Assembly (NCBI GenBank): GCA_947650285.1
Contig: CANTFL010001191.1
Coordinates: 124,001 to 188,000 of the forward strand
DNA from: Hyaloperonospora brassicae
Lineage: Eukaryota; Oomycota; Peronosporomycetes; Peronosporales; Peronosporaceae
Reading direction: 5' to 3'
DNA length: 64,000 nt
Position 1 is the stretch's first letter. Every line of letters begins with the position of its first letter. Under the pieces are notes generated by a model. The model made no database searches and was not told the origin of the DNA. It saw nothing but the letters and a program-made list of their open reading frames with translations. Position numbers and translations under genes: made by a program. Positions 46,386-56,792 of this stretch are shown here, in pieces.

Positions 46386-48912
46386 ACCACGCCCGCAGCT
46401 GCGACGCTTCGATCACCACCCACTCCGCGCGAGCCCGCGGCCACCCATTACGCTGCATTGCCGCCACCACATCCCGTGGGCCCAATAGTTCTCCAAAAGC
46501 TGCCAACCCTCGAGCGAAAATGGTACGTGTGTTTGTCTGCTCTCTCCCTCTTCGTCGCTCAACGGTCGAACGGCCGCCGCCGCCGCCGACAACAAACGAA
46601 CGAACGAACGAGTGAACGAGTGAACGAACGAACGGTCGCACTCATTTGCTGTGCATCCACTGCCTCCTGTTTGTCTCTGCCCCGTCAGACCGGCGACAAG
46701 AGCAACAATGTTATGCGCGAGATCCACGTCGACAAGCTCGTGATCAACTGCTGCGTTGGCGAGTCCGGCGACAAACTGACCCGAGCCGCGCGTGTGCTCG
46801 AGCAGCTCACCGGGCAGAAGCCCGTGTACTCGAAGGGTAAGCTTTTTGACACGCGTGACAAAAGCAAAGAACTGCCTTAACGGGCTACTTACCCGGGCGT
46901 CGCGCCCGCGGTCCAGCGAGGGCGCGGCGTTCCAAATGCACGGCCTTTCGGGGTGTCGGAGCTCTGTCTCTGGTTCATCCCCGATTGCGCGCGTTAGGAG
47001 TACAACGAGCGAGCGCTGCACAAAGCAGTTCGTGGGACGGCACGCAGACGTCAATGATCGTGGAGGTTGGTGGCTGTCTGTTCGTCGATCTTAACGGATG
47101 GCAAGAGATGCGTGCTCGCTCCTCCGACGTTGTGCGCGCTCTGTCGCGTCAACACTGTTGTCTGCCATGAGCACACACACATGGTCAACGTGGCTCCTCT
47201 AGAGCTGTACTCAGTGTACAGACCTCGTTCGCGCGCACGAGTGTGTGGGAATGAGGTCGTTGTGCCAGCGGATTTGGGCTAACTTGTTGTGAACGATGCA
47301 CTGTTCTGTGACTGCAGCTCGCTACACGGTCCGCACGTTCGGCATTCGCCGTAACGAAAAGATCTCGTGCCACGTGACGATTCGCGGGGAACTCGCTCAG
47401 GAGATTTTGGATCGCGGTCTCAAGGTCAAGGAGTACGAGCTGCTGCGCAAGAACTTCTCCGAGACGGGCAACTTTGGCTTTGGTATCCAGGAACACATTG
47501 ATCTGGGCATCAAGTACGACCCATCGACGGGTATCTACGGCATGGACTTCTTCGTCGTGCTCAAACGCCCCGGGGCTCGCGTCGCGCGGCGCAAGATGAA
47601 GCAGTCGCGCGTCGGCCACCCGCACCGCCTTACCAAAGATGACGCGGTGAACTGGTTTCAGACCAAGTTCGAGGGCATCGTGCTGGATGCACCTCGCCTG
47701 TAAGAAGCTAGCCAGCTAGGTGAGCCTGGGGACGTGTAGCTAGTAGCAGAGCCGCTGTGCAGTGGATGGCAGCTAACTGTGAATGGAGAGATCTGAAACA
47801 ATATGGGTATGTATTGCATGTCGACTGCACTTGACGGCCATCACTTTCGCGGCCAAGGGCTCCTTACTTACTGTGCCACTGCACGGGCTCGTCTTCTTTT
47901 GGATGTTTGCCGAGCCACTTGGACACCCCATCGGCATCTAGCAAGATGGAGTTGACGTTGGTCGATTCGTCCACTGGCTGAGCCATCAACGACAGATATT
48001 TCTTCGCCATGAACACTGCCATGTCCACTGACAAGTTCAAGTGCGACGTCAAGAGAAACTGGGTGATCCACGGCGGCAGCTTCGTGCGCTTGTCCGCTCG
48101 GTTGTATCTCGAGTCAGCGAAAATGACGAGACCGTAGTCGGTCTTGCTCCGAAGAACTCGACCGGCGCACTGGGCGGCTTGGCGCAGCGCATCGAATGTC
48201 AGAAAGTCACCTTCGCGGATCTGATGCGTGTACCGAAGGTATTCGAGCCGCGCCCGCAACGTGTTCGACAGCGTGTACTGAAAAGGGATACCGAAGAGCA
48301 GCACGGCACGTCCATAGTGACGGTCGAAATCAATTCCTTCTGCCACCTTCCCACGAGCAACCGAAAAGAAGATCGCCCCTCGGCCACAGTCGCACGCTTT
48401 TTTGTAGTTGTCCAGCGCCAGGGTCGTCTCCACAATATCTTTCGTCTCAATGAAAAGCAGCTTGCTCGAGAGAACGCGCTTAAGCACTCCCAGCGAGTCC
48501 CACTGGCCGATAATCTTCTCCATGTAGAGATACGACGGGAAAAAGCAGACCATACCATCGGGCGTGCAAGCTGCCATTTCCAGTAAAAGCGTTCCGTAGT
48601 TGCGGACCACGGACATGTCGTCGCGCAGGTCAAACTTGGTACTCACGGGCATCTGGTCACTACCGCGCGTGATCACGAGGGGACAAATACTTGCGCGATA
48701 GACGGACATGGGCAACGATTCTCGGATCACCGGGTTGAAGTTCAGCAGTCGCGGGTACAAATCGATTGGAGACAGTGTTCCGGAAGTGATGATGACACTG
48801 GAAAAGCGTTCAAACACCGGACGAATCGCCAGCGACGCATCCAAGCACGAGAGCTGTAGTACGGGATCGTGAGCGCCTGACCCGCTATCAAACGGCTCAA
48901 TGACCAGCATGA
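46293..48912 (+). repeat. Arm A of a 2.6-kb inverted duplication
   Basis: Positions here and at 60795-63414 sum to a constant 109707, so the arms align without net gaps. They hold RPL11, the convergent spacer and the C-terminal half of XPD. Sampled stretches differ at roughly one site per 150-200 bp. At both ends similarity fades into clearly diverged sequence rather than stopping at a clean junction. Confidence 0.95.
46520..47703 (+). CDS. RPL11: 60S ribosomal protein L11 (uL5)
   Basis: A structural protein of the large ribosomal subunit that binds 5S rRNA in the central protuberance. Model: exon 1 is the ATG alone (46520-46522), intron 1 46523-46688 (GTACGT...CAG), exon 2 46689-46836, intron 2 46837-47317 (GTAAGC...GCAG), exon 3 47318-47703. 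This gives 178 residues, the usual length, beginning [19 protein letters not shown]. Family motifs include [55 protein letters not shown] and [13 protein letters not shown]. Intron 1 holds CGAA and CCG microsatellites. The gene converges on XPD, 160 bp between stops. A second complete copy is inverted at 62.0-63.2 kb. Confidence 0.95.
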
Positions 48913-50242
48913 AACCGTCGGCGTATGTAGCCACCAGTGTCGCAAAGTCTGCGACGTGTGTGAGGGAGTTGAATTCCTCCAAGTTCGTCACCTCGAGCGT
49001 GCGAAGAAGCGAGTTCAGGCGCGTGTAGCAAAACTTCATCGGTTTAATGTCCACACTGATAGCCTGGTGCAAGTGATGAAGAAAAGCTTGCGGCGTCTCG
49101 GATTCTACCTGCCGCACTCGAATGCGCTGACGCAAGTACTCAATCAGTCGACGCATAAATGCCACAAAGTGCTCTGCTTTTCGAATGTTTCCCGGAATGG
49201 CTTCGTCCAGCACATCATCCGGTAGCACTGGGTTTGCGAGCATGATGTCATTACTCGTGTCAATTGCGTTGTTTGTGGCCGGATCTGTATACGTCGGCGC
49301 TACTACCGCATTGCTTGACCGAAGGCCTTCAACAAGTCGCCGATACTCTGCGTCCAACCTCGACCTGTCTGCTTGTTTTAGTTTATTCACTTGACTGGAT
49401 AATGTCGTCAAGTTCCTCGACGCTCTGTCGAGCGCTCGTCGGTCCAAGTCGACACTCAGTGCTTCAATGCACACATTGTCGATGTTATGTGCTTCGTCAA
49501 ACACGACAATGCTCTCCTTCTCAAAGCTCCGCGAAACCAACTGACTAACCTTGGGGTCCAGCATGTATTGATAATTAAACACCACCACGTCGGCGAACGT
49601 GACAGCGTATCGCGTGAGAAAATACGGACACCAGCCTTTTTGCATGCCCAGCTCTTTTAGATCCTCGACCGAGTACACACCAGGCGCCAACACGCTGTCG
49701 TCGCTCTTCCTGCCGTCATACGTTTCAAAGAACGAACACGTTTCGACCGACGTCTCGTCTGCTACATCCGACATTGGCGCATCGTGCGCTTCAGTCGTCG
49801 CTCGAGCAGCTCGCGCGCGCACCCAGGAGGCCGTCATTCGCCTGCATTGGCCGTCAACGTCCTCTCCGTCTGCATGCGCCATGACTCTCGGATGCACACA
49901 CATGTTGCGTCGCGAGCTGAGGCACACAGCTGTCACCTGCGCTTGCGCGCCGTAGTGTTGTCTACGGTACACCACAAGCCGCTTCAGCTCTTCGACACAC
50001 TTGGCCATTTCAGGGACTGTTCGAGTGCAGTACACCAACTTGCCCGCGGTCGCGTGGGCGTGTTTGTAAGCCAGCACGAGTGCGAGCAGGGACACGGTCT
50101 TGCCGGTGCCCGTGGGCATCTCCAGCATGCAGTGGCCATGCGCGTCCAGCGCGCGCTTCAGCTCGCGCATGTACTGCAGCTGTTCCGGGTACATGCGCTC
50201 GTACGGGAACACCACTTCCAGTCCTTCAATGTCGATCTTCAT
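47864..50242 (-). CDS. ERCC2: TFIIH helicase XPD/ERCC2 (Rad3 family)
   Basis: The 5'-3' DNA helicase of TFIIH, which opens DNA in nucleotide excision repair and bridges the core to the CAK kinase. The open frame extends to 50305, but that start is GTG; the ATG at 50242 gives MKIDIEGLEVVFPYE, aligned with the family N-terminus, and 792 residues without introns (about 760 in animals). Walker A is EMPTGTGKT (41-49). The iron-sulfur cysteines lie in RRNMCVHP, VDGQCRRM, VETCSFFE and GWCPYF. The DEAH box is VVFDEAHNIDN (near 247). Later helicase motifs include ITSGTLSPIDLYP, SVARGKVAEGIDF and QAAQCAGRVLR. The extra length is partly an insertion between the second and third cysteines. All key residues are present, so this is the functional copy. 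Confidence 0.97.
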   Translation of the reverse strand: MKIDIEGLEVVFPYERMYPEQLQYMRELKRALDAHGHCMLEMPTGTGKTVSLLALVLAYKHAHATAGKLVYCTRTVPEMAKCVEELKRLVVYRRQHYGAQAQVTAVCLSSRRNMCVHPRVMAHADGEDVDGQCRRMTASWVRARAARATTEAHDAPMSDVADETSVETCSFFETYDGRKSDDSVLAPGVYSVEDLKELGMQKGWCPYFLTRYAVTFADVVVFNYQYMLDPKVSQLVSRSFEKESIVVFDEAHNIDNVCIEALSVDLDRRALDRASRNLTTLSSQVNKLKQADRSRLDAEYRRLVEGLRSSNAVVAPTYTDPATNNAIDTSNDIMLANPVLPDDVLDEAIPGNIRKAEHFVAFMRRLIEYLRQRIRVRQVESETPQAFLHHLHQAISVDIKPMKFCYTRLNSLLRTLEVTNLEEFNSLTHVADFATLVATYADGFMLVIEPFDSGSGAHDPVLQLSCLDASLAIRPVFERFSSVIITSGTLSPIDLYPRLLNFNPVIRESLPMSVYRASICPLVITRGSDQMPVSTKFDLRDDMSVVRNYGTLLLEMAACTPDGMVCFFPSYLYMEKIIGQWDSLGVLKRVLSSKLLFIETKDIVETTLALDNYKKACDCGRGAIFFSVARGKVAEGIDFDRHYGRAVLLFGIPFQYTLSNTLRARLEYLRYTHQIREGDFLTFDALRQAAQCAGRVLRSKTDYGLVIFADSRYNRADKRTKLPPWITQFLLTSHLNLSVDMAVFMAKKYLSLMAQPVDESTNVNSILLDADGVSKWLGKHPKEDEPVQWHSK

Positions 50243-50430
50243 GGCACGTGCGGGTGGCGATTGAGCAGTGGTGTCCACCACACGAGGCGCGGGAGCGACC
50301 CGCACGCGATTAGAGACAAAGTGCGGTCAGTTGTGGTGTGGTGTACGTAGTTTTCGGGAAGGCCTCGACGCTCGCGACTAGAGACAAAGTGCGGTCAGTT
50401 GTGGTGTGGTGTACGTAGTTTTTGGGAAGG
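50243..50430. repeat. 68-bp tandem repeat, left part
   Basis: A unit containing GTGCGGTCAG (50321 and 50389, period 68) is repeated in the XPD upstream region. The array is interrupted by the LINE and resumes at 53838. Confidence 0.9.
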
Positions 50431-53400
50431 AGGAGGCTCACATCTGTCGGGTTGGCTTGGTTCTCCAACGTACAACGGAGAAACTTCGCGCGAAGTTTAA
50501 ACGGGTGTCGGACTGGGAGCGTGACCAACGTGTTACAGCCATCAGGAGACTCCACGGTGATCCGTTCCTAGTCGGTTGTAGCGTCGCCGACAAGTTTAGT
50601 TCTGAATGGGATCATGTGCTGGGGCAGAGCCACCGTATAGTCCCAGTCGCAGAACTGTGTACGGCTCTGCGGCATTTTGTCGCTCTCCCCTCTGACCGCA
50701 TAGTCACCACCGCCGAAAACCGTGCCCTGATGGCAGATATAACGGAGGCAGAGGTGGTACTCGCAATCCGAGCTCTCAGTAGGCATAAAGCCCCCGGCAC
50801 CGACGGATTAGGGAACGATTTTTACAAGGATCTTCAGTCGCTGTTGGTACCGCCGTTAGTGGAGATAGCTAACGAGATCATCCAAGGTGCGCAACCACCC
50901 AAGTCGTTTATGGAGGCGCTCATCATCCCGCTACGTAAGAAAGGAGATTCCGACGACGCCATGGACTATCGACCGATCTCTCTGTTGCAAACGGGGTACA
51001 AGGTAATTGCGAAGGTCTTGGCGACGCGTATGCAGCAGTGTCTGCCACATGTCATCGGTTCTTCTCAACAAGGCTTTGTTCACGGACGCCAAATGCAAAA
51101 GACGGTCTCAATGATGCTTGCTCACCTCCAAAGTGCACGTGAGGAGTGTACTTTGGACGCCGACGCCAGCCGCGCCGTTGTCTACTGGATTTTCGGAAGG
51201 CCTATGATACGGTCGACCGCGACTTCATGGTAGAGGCGCTCCGACTATTCGGGTTTGACGAGAACTTTCTAGCGCTCATTCAGAGGCTTCATACCAACAC
51301 GACGGCACGTTTTTCGGTCAACGGTGAGCTTTCATCAATTCGGCCGGTTCGGTCTGGCATTCGGCAGGGCTGTCCCCTCGCTCCTCTTCTTTTCCTGGTG
51401 GTAGTCGAGGTGCTGGCCGTTGCAATACAAACGTCGCCCAAACTTCACGGGCTCACACTTCCAGGAGTACACACACAGCCCCATGTATTTTCGGGGTTTG
51501 TCGACGACTCAACCCTGTTTCTACAAGAAGCCAGTCTACTACGACCGGGTATGGACATCATTATGGAGTTTGGGCGGCTTTCGGGGTTGCAGGTGCAACC
51601 GACAAAAAGCCAACTCATATTTTTAAACACGGCTATCCGTCAACCTACGTATCAGGGAATCGCAGTGGTGGCTCCGTCAACAACTACGAGGTATCTCGGC
51701 TATCAAGTGGATACAGGAAAGTTACGCAACATTAACTGGGCTCTCCGCATCAAAAATGCACAGCGTCGCCTCCTCACTGCAACGCGAGTTTCGACGACCC
51801 TCGAGCACCGAGTTCTTATACTCAATGCGATAGTTCTACCCGGGATTTTGTTCACGGCAGCGGTCTTCGAGCCCCCGGTTGGGCGCTCAAACAGCTGGAT
51901 CATCTCTACAAACAGTCTCTCTGGAAGACGTCCAACAGGATTGAACCCGGGAGACACAAAGTCGCTCCAGGCCTCCTTTACGCTCCCCGTAAGGCAGGCG
52001 GAATCGGCCTCGTTTCGGTCCCCGTCGCCATCAAAACCCAGCGGGTAAAACACGCGCTACTGGCACTTACTCGGCCAGAGGATGGTTATCACGCAGCGTG
52101 GGTGTCCTGGGTTACGCATGGTGCACACATTCCGGCCATCAGTCCGCATCGACCGAGCGTGCGACACATTGTATCGCCGTCTTCCGAGCGGCATCTGGAT
52201 GTACTTTATGAGCTCGGATGCACATTGACGCCGACACCCGCGCAAACGGATGATATTCTCGCACGGGTACAGGACCATCTACCGACCCTTCGATCATCAT
52301 CGACGAGCTGGTGGGAAGAAAACGACTGGGTGCTGCATCTCTCTGAACCCCTTCCCAGTCGGCCTCAGTCAGTAGAGTTTTGGCCCCAGGCGATCGAAGA
52401 CTTCTGGCTGACTTTCCGGTGGAGTGGAAACCCTTGGGTTCTCACCCCACAGGCGTCGGCGTTGTCCCGGTCCAAGTATGACAGGATCGGTGATATCTCC
52501 TTTGAACAACTCCATATCCAGCGGACAGGACCCCAGGAATATGTCTTCGGCGGCATTTGCCCGGACCTCCTCGCCCCCCGCCATTCCCATGCCAAACTTC
52601 GAGAATGGGCGATCATCGTCTTACTCTCGTCGCCGTCACTTGATGTAGGAAATTCGGTGGGGGGCCCGGCCCCACTCCGGCTGAGGCATCAGCCCCCTTT
52701 CACACAAGCCATCACATGGGTGCCGGTCGGGCCGGGTAGGGTTCGGGGCACTGCTGTCTCGGACAATTCTATTCACCCTCAGCGTTGGGAGCTTATTCAA
52801 TGCCAGAATGGCATTTCTTGGGTTTTCGACGGGGAACCGCCGCGGGTCCAAGGGAATACGCAGGAAATCACCCAGCTCGCGGAGTGCAGGCTCATCCGAA
52901 ATGGGGTCGTCTTTTTTCCAACCCACAGGTCCACCGCTTCCCATGGTCCGCTCCGCTAACGGTTCCCAATCACCGCGTCTTCTCGTTCCTGAAACGGCAA
53001 GCTTTCAAGTCGGCTAAGCGGTGTCTTGCGACACCGCTGAAGCAGGTCATTGATAGACTGGGCACCAAGAGCCAGCATAACCGTTGGCAACGCGCAGCTC
53101 TCGATGTCTCGCCGGCTCATTTATGGGGTCACGGACACGCGGTGACGGAATATCAGCTATGGACACGGTACCGCCACGCTACCGGTCAGCTAAACTTTTG
53201 GTATCAGGACCGGCCTCCGGACGGGTCTTGCACGTATCGAGAATGTGTCGGACAGAAGGAGACCCAGGAGCATCTCTTTTGGGAATGTCCCCGTGCACAG
53301 GCAATCTGGGCACGGCTAATCAGTCATTGGGAGAGCACACCTCTAAAGCCTAACCATCTACTGGATTGCCTCGAGCACTGCGCAAACCGTAGAGTACCAC

Positions 53401-53837
53401 GCATTTCGCCGCAGGTCACGGCAATGCTGTTAGTCAGATATCCAGACGACATCGATCAATTCGCCACGGCCTGGAGGACGATCTGGGAGGTCGCAGGGAC
53501 CGTCATCATCACAATGCTCTGGCAACACCGCGTGGACAGAGTTTTTCACAATGCGAAAATCCCGATGCAAGCCAGTGAAGCCATGATTTGGGGGAGGATT
53601 CAGCTTCAATTGCGGGCGCTCATCAAACGTCTCCATTGCAGGGCTGACACGGCCGTGCGTGGCGCCCAACTTTCTGCATGTTACGACATATTTCTATCAG
53701 AACCGAGAGGGCAGCCCGGCTTTCATAGCCAGGCTGCCAGCCGTAGGCAATGCCTGGACCCTCCAGCGTTGCTAGTGTGGTTAACAACCTACCAGAGATC
53801 TTGCACTAACCAGTAAATAGACAATCTGTTCTCTCTC
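50431..53837 (+). mobile_element. 5'-truncated L1-like LINE
   Basis: A non-LTR retrotransposon inserted in the 68-bp repeat. It is flanked by a perfect 15-bp target duplication, TAGTTTTTGGGAAGG (50416-50430 and 53838-53852). ORF1 and endonuclease are missing. The reverse transcriptase begins in 50431-51180 (KAPGTDGLGNDFYK, MDYRPISLLQTGYKVIAKVL). After a 1-nt frame change it continues in 51146-51880 (LLDFRKAYDTVDRDF, GIRQGCPLAPLLF, catalytic FVDDSTLF). After two more frame changes (near 51885 and 52900) come the thumb region (APRKAGGIGLVS) and a C-terminal zinc-knuckle region (CTYRECVGQKETQEHLFWEC) ending at 53816. No poly(A) tail is seen; the 3' end is TCTCTCTC. The few lesions suggest a fairly recent insertion. 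Confidence 0.93.
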
Positions 53838-53999
53838 TAGTTTTTGGGAAGGCCTCGACGCATGCGACTAGAGACAAAGTGCGGTCAGTTGTGGTGTGGT
53901 GTACGTAGTTTTCGGGAATGCCTCGACGCTCGCGACTAGAGACAAAGTGCGGTCAGTTGTGGTGTGGTGTACGTAGTTTTCGGGAAGGCCTCGACGCAC
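53838..53999. repeat. 68-bp tandem repeat, right part
   Basis: Further units (GTGCGGTCAG at 53879 and 53947) run up to the promoter of the nucleotidyltransferase gene. Before the LINE insertion the array was continuous and lay between two divergently transcribed genes. Confidence 0.9.
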
Positions 54000-54082
54000 G
54001 CGATCACGATAGACACAGACACAGACGGACACAGACAGATAGACAGACGACAGACGGCCACGGCACAATAAGACGCGCAGCT

Positions 54083-56719
54083 ATGGCCGACGCTGTGGCG
54101 CACCTTCGAGACGAAGACGCGCCGCAAAGGAACCGCCACTCTGGACCTCGTAAACGCCGTCCAAAGAAGAAGAAGAAGAAGAAGAAGAAGCGGAAGGAGG
54201 AGAAGGCGGAGAAGGACCAGCAATTGTCGTGTCGATTGAGCGACTCGGTCGTGTTTGATCGAAGTCGCGATGTGGATGTACCACCGCTTCAGTTCTCTTC
54301 TGGAGACTCGATGCATCGTCAGAGCGGACGCTGCTCTGGTGCTGAGTCGTTAGCTTCAGTGTGCGACAGTAGTGAGCCGTATCCTGACTTTGCAACCCCA
54401 TCGTTGGCGCCAGATCCGACTCTAACGACCGATTTCTTGCTCCGTCAAGTAGACGCTTGTGCAAATGGGTCTCGCGTCAGCTTTGAAACACCATGTGAAG
54501 TGTGTAGACCATCCACTTCGAGGTCGTTTCGACAACTGGGGCTTAGTACAGAGGAGCGAGCAGCATTGAAGCAGGAACAAGCGCAGCGAACAGCAGAACA
54601 AGCATACTGGACGCAGTGGGTCATTGACGCGGCTGAAAAAGAGCGAGCGAGACGGTTAAACGTGCTGAAACAGCTGCAATGCGAAGAAGAAGAAGAGGTG
54701 CAACGAAGGAGACAGTGGGCGATTGCTACGATTGAGAAGGAGCAGAAGGCCATGATGCGAGAGCTGTTTTTGGACAATATGAAGAACACGCAGTGGTTCC
54801 AGTCAACGATCTCGAGGTTCTCGAAGGACTACGAGGTGGTGTGTCCAAACAGCTGGTGTGGATGTACGTATAGCTGCATGCTGAAAGATCTGGAGCTGCA
54901 TTTAGGGAGATGTGCATATCGACAAGTGCCGGACAATCTGGATCAGGTGGTAGAAGATAGCACGGCGGACTTGTCATCATACGATGTCGTGTGTCCAAAT
55001 GCGATGTTAGGGTGCAAGGAGATTTGTTCACGCAAGAATTTGGTACAACACCTTGCGATATGTTCTGTAAACGGCATCTCACGGGAAAAAGAGTGGGAAG
55101 AACGACTGGAGTGGAGAAAAAGTGTCAACAGGGCAACCGAGAAGGAACGGGAACGTCGTATGGACGAAGAACGAGAAGAAGGACGAGTGAACGGATGCGG
55201 ACTGTCGTTTGGAAATCTACAGAGGCTGTACGAAGAGCAGACAGCAATGATGCAGGTCGTGCTGCATGACGAGATTTTGGACTTTTATCATCATCACCAG
55301 CGGGAAGCGCTCGAAAAGCGTCTATGGATACAGAAAGCTATTACAATGGTGACTGAAGAGATTGAACGATTATGGAACTATTGTGTGCAAGTCGAAAAGT
55401 ACGGGTCATTTGCTACAAATTTGCATGGCGAAGCAAGTGATGTGGACCTTGTTGTCTTTGGGGCAACGGAGGAGTTTAATTGTACCGGTCAACAGTGTGT
55501 GGAGGCGTTGGCTGATCATTTTCGTGAGCTTAGTGCGTTTTCGGATGTAAGTGCCATCACCCGCGCACCGATCCCGCTATTGAAAGTGGTGGTGCTGGTA
55601 TCAAGTGGAAACGTTGAGGCAGCAGAAAACAAAGAGAGAGAAGACGGAGATGAGGTGAAGTTACGCATTCCGTTCGATATTACGTTTGACGAGCCCCGCG
55701 GCGCTCACCACAATGGTGTAGCAAGTGTCACATTGGTGCAAGGTCTTGCAAGCGCGTTTTACGGACTGCGGGAACTGACACTTGTACTGAAGTGCTTTTT
55801 GGTGAAGTGTGGACTGAATGACCCGTACGTCGGAGGCTTGTCGTCGTACGGTTTGCTACTTATGGTTGTATACGTACTGCAAGAGCAAGGAGCTCTTATA
55901 TTGTTGATCGACGAACAACATATCTCGCAAGGTTTTGTCGATGCCGATGAACGTAAAGGAGCCGCTCGGCCTCGGAATGCCCGCTGGAACTTGCGCTATG
56001 AATCGCAATGTCTGAAGGGGGAAGTCATTGCGAAAGAAATTATCAAGCAATGCTCAGCAAGGCAACAATCATCGAATGCTAGAAGGATAGCCGAAAGCTG
56101 TACGAAGAAGGCAAAGCGAGCAGTGTATCTTTCCTTTGTCACTGGTTCGGAAGCAGATGACGCGCTAGAGGCCAAGCCATACCTTCTGGGAAAGTTGCTC
56201 ATGGATATTCTACAGTTTTACGGAAACGACTTTAGACAGGATTTTGACCAGATCTCGGTTGTGTCATGGGGTGAGCCAAGTTGGCTAACTGTTGAAGCGC
56301 CGTCAATTACGAAAGCAATGTCGCCGCCAGCACGTACTTTACCTCCTTCGACAACGTACCCTTCTCCGACAGACGGACATTGCACTGTGAACCCTCCCTT
56401 AGTGTTGGCGCCACCGCTTTTTCGGGACGGACTGTTTGTGATTGAAGATCCGTTGCAGCCTGACAACAATGTCGGCAAAACGTGTTATCGCGTGAGCCAA
56501 GTGTGTCGCGACTTCTCCGACTTTTTGAGTTTCCTGACTGCACTGATCGTACGAGGTTCTGTCATGACGACAGGCAGGAAGAAGACCATAAACGCATTTG
56601 CGAATGGGAGCCATTCTTCTGCATCCAGCTCAACGCAACCAGCAGCACACGACCCGACTTGTCGAATTCTAAAGTCCGTCTTTGAGATGAAGACGAGGGA
56701 AGGAGGATGCATTGACTGA
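54083..56719 (+). CDS. Non-canonical poly(A) polymerase/nucleotidyltransferase with TRAF-type zinc fingers
   Basis: Likely adds nucleotides to RNA 3' ends (TRF4/Cid1/TUTase superfamily). The frame extends to an ATG at 53918 inside the 68-bp repeat, but the ATG at 54083 (MADAVAHLRDEDA) is preferred and gives 878 residues. In order: a poly-lysine tract encoded by an AAG microsatellite (about 30-42); a charged coiled-coil region; two TRAF-like zinc fingers, CPNSWCGCTYSC...HLGRC and CPNAMLGCKEIC...HLAIC (about 253-330); a second charged region; the nucleotidyltransferase core YGSFATNLHGEASDVDLVV (about 439-457), with the G-S and D-x-D residues; the third catalytic Asp in DITFDEP (about 530); and the PAP-associated domain DPYVGGLSSYGLLLMVVYV. 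The zinc-finger fusion may give substrate or partner binding. A decayed N-terminal copy lies at 59.9-60.3 kb. The target RNA is unknown. Confidence 0.85.
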   Translation: MADAVAHLRDEDAPQRNRHSGPRKRRPKKKKKKKKKRKEEKAEKDQQLSCRLSDSVVFDRSRDVDVPPLQFSSGDSMHRQSGRCSGAESLASVCDSSEPYPDFATPSLAPDPTLTTDFLLRQVDACANGSRVSFETPCEVCRPSTSRSFRQLGLSTEERAALKQEQAQRTAEQAYWTQWVIDAAEKERARRLNVLKQLQCEEEEEVQRRRQWAIATIEKEQKAMMRELFLDNMKNTQWFQSTISRFSKDYEVVCPNSWCGCTYSCMLKDLELHLGRCAYRQVPDNLDQVVEDSTADLSSYDVVCPNAMLGCKEICSRKNLVQHLAICSVNGISREKEWEERLEWRKSVNRATEKERERRMDEEREEGRVNGCGLSFGNLQRLYEEQTAMMQVVLHDEILDFYHHHQREALEKRLWIQKAITMVTEEIERLWNYCVQVEKYGSFATNLHGEASDVDLVVFGATEEFNCTGQQCVEALADHFRELSAFSDVSAITRAPIPLLKVVVLVSSGNVEAAENKEREDGDEVKLRIPFDITFDEPRGAHHNGVASVTLVQGLASAFYGLRELTLVLKCFLVKCGLNDPYVGGLSSYGLLLMVVYVLQEQGALILLIDEQHISQGFVDADERKGAARPRNARWNLRYESQCLKGEVIAKEIIKQCSARQQSSNARRIAESCTKKAKRAVYLSFVTGSEADDALEAKPYLLGKLLMDILQFYGNDFRQDFDQISVVSWGEPSWLTVEAPSITKAMSPPARTLPPSTTYPSPTDGHCTVNPPLVLAPPLFRDGLFVIEDPLQPDNNVGKTCYRVSQVCRDFSDFLSFLTALIVRGSVMTTGRKKTINAFANGSHSSASSSTQPAAHDPTCRILKSVFEMKTREGGCID

Positions 56720-56792
56720 GAGTGTTTTTCACCACACCGTGAACCGGCAAACACTACTTAGTCTGGGTCCAAAACGTACAGACGCCTTACAG

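Noticed and set aside
46413..47054. Long minus-strand frame across RPL11 exons and introns
   Set aside because: It overlaps a well-supported spliced gene, runs through its introns and has no recognisable domain.
48041..48586. 181-codon plus-strand frame opposite XPD (repeated at 61121-61666)
   Set aside because: It is a shadow of the XPD coding sequence in high-GC codons. It has no domain and is preserved in the duplicate only because the DNA is identical.
53918..54082. Upstream ATG for the nucleotidyltransferase (933 codons)
   Set aside because: The extra 55 codons lie in the 68-bp repeat and simple sequence, and the paralogous fragment aligns only from the position of 54083.
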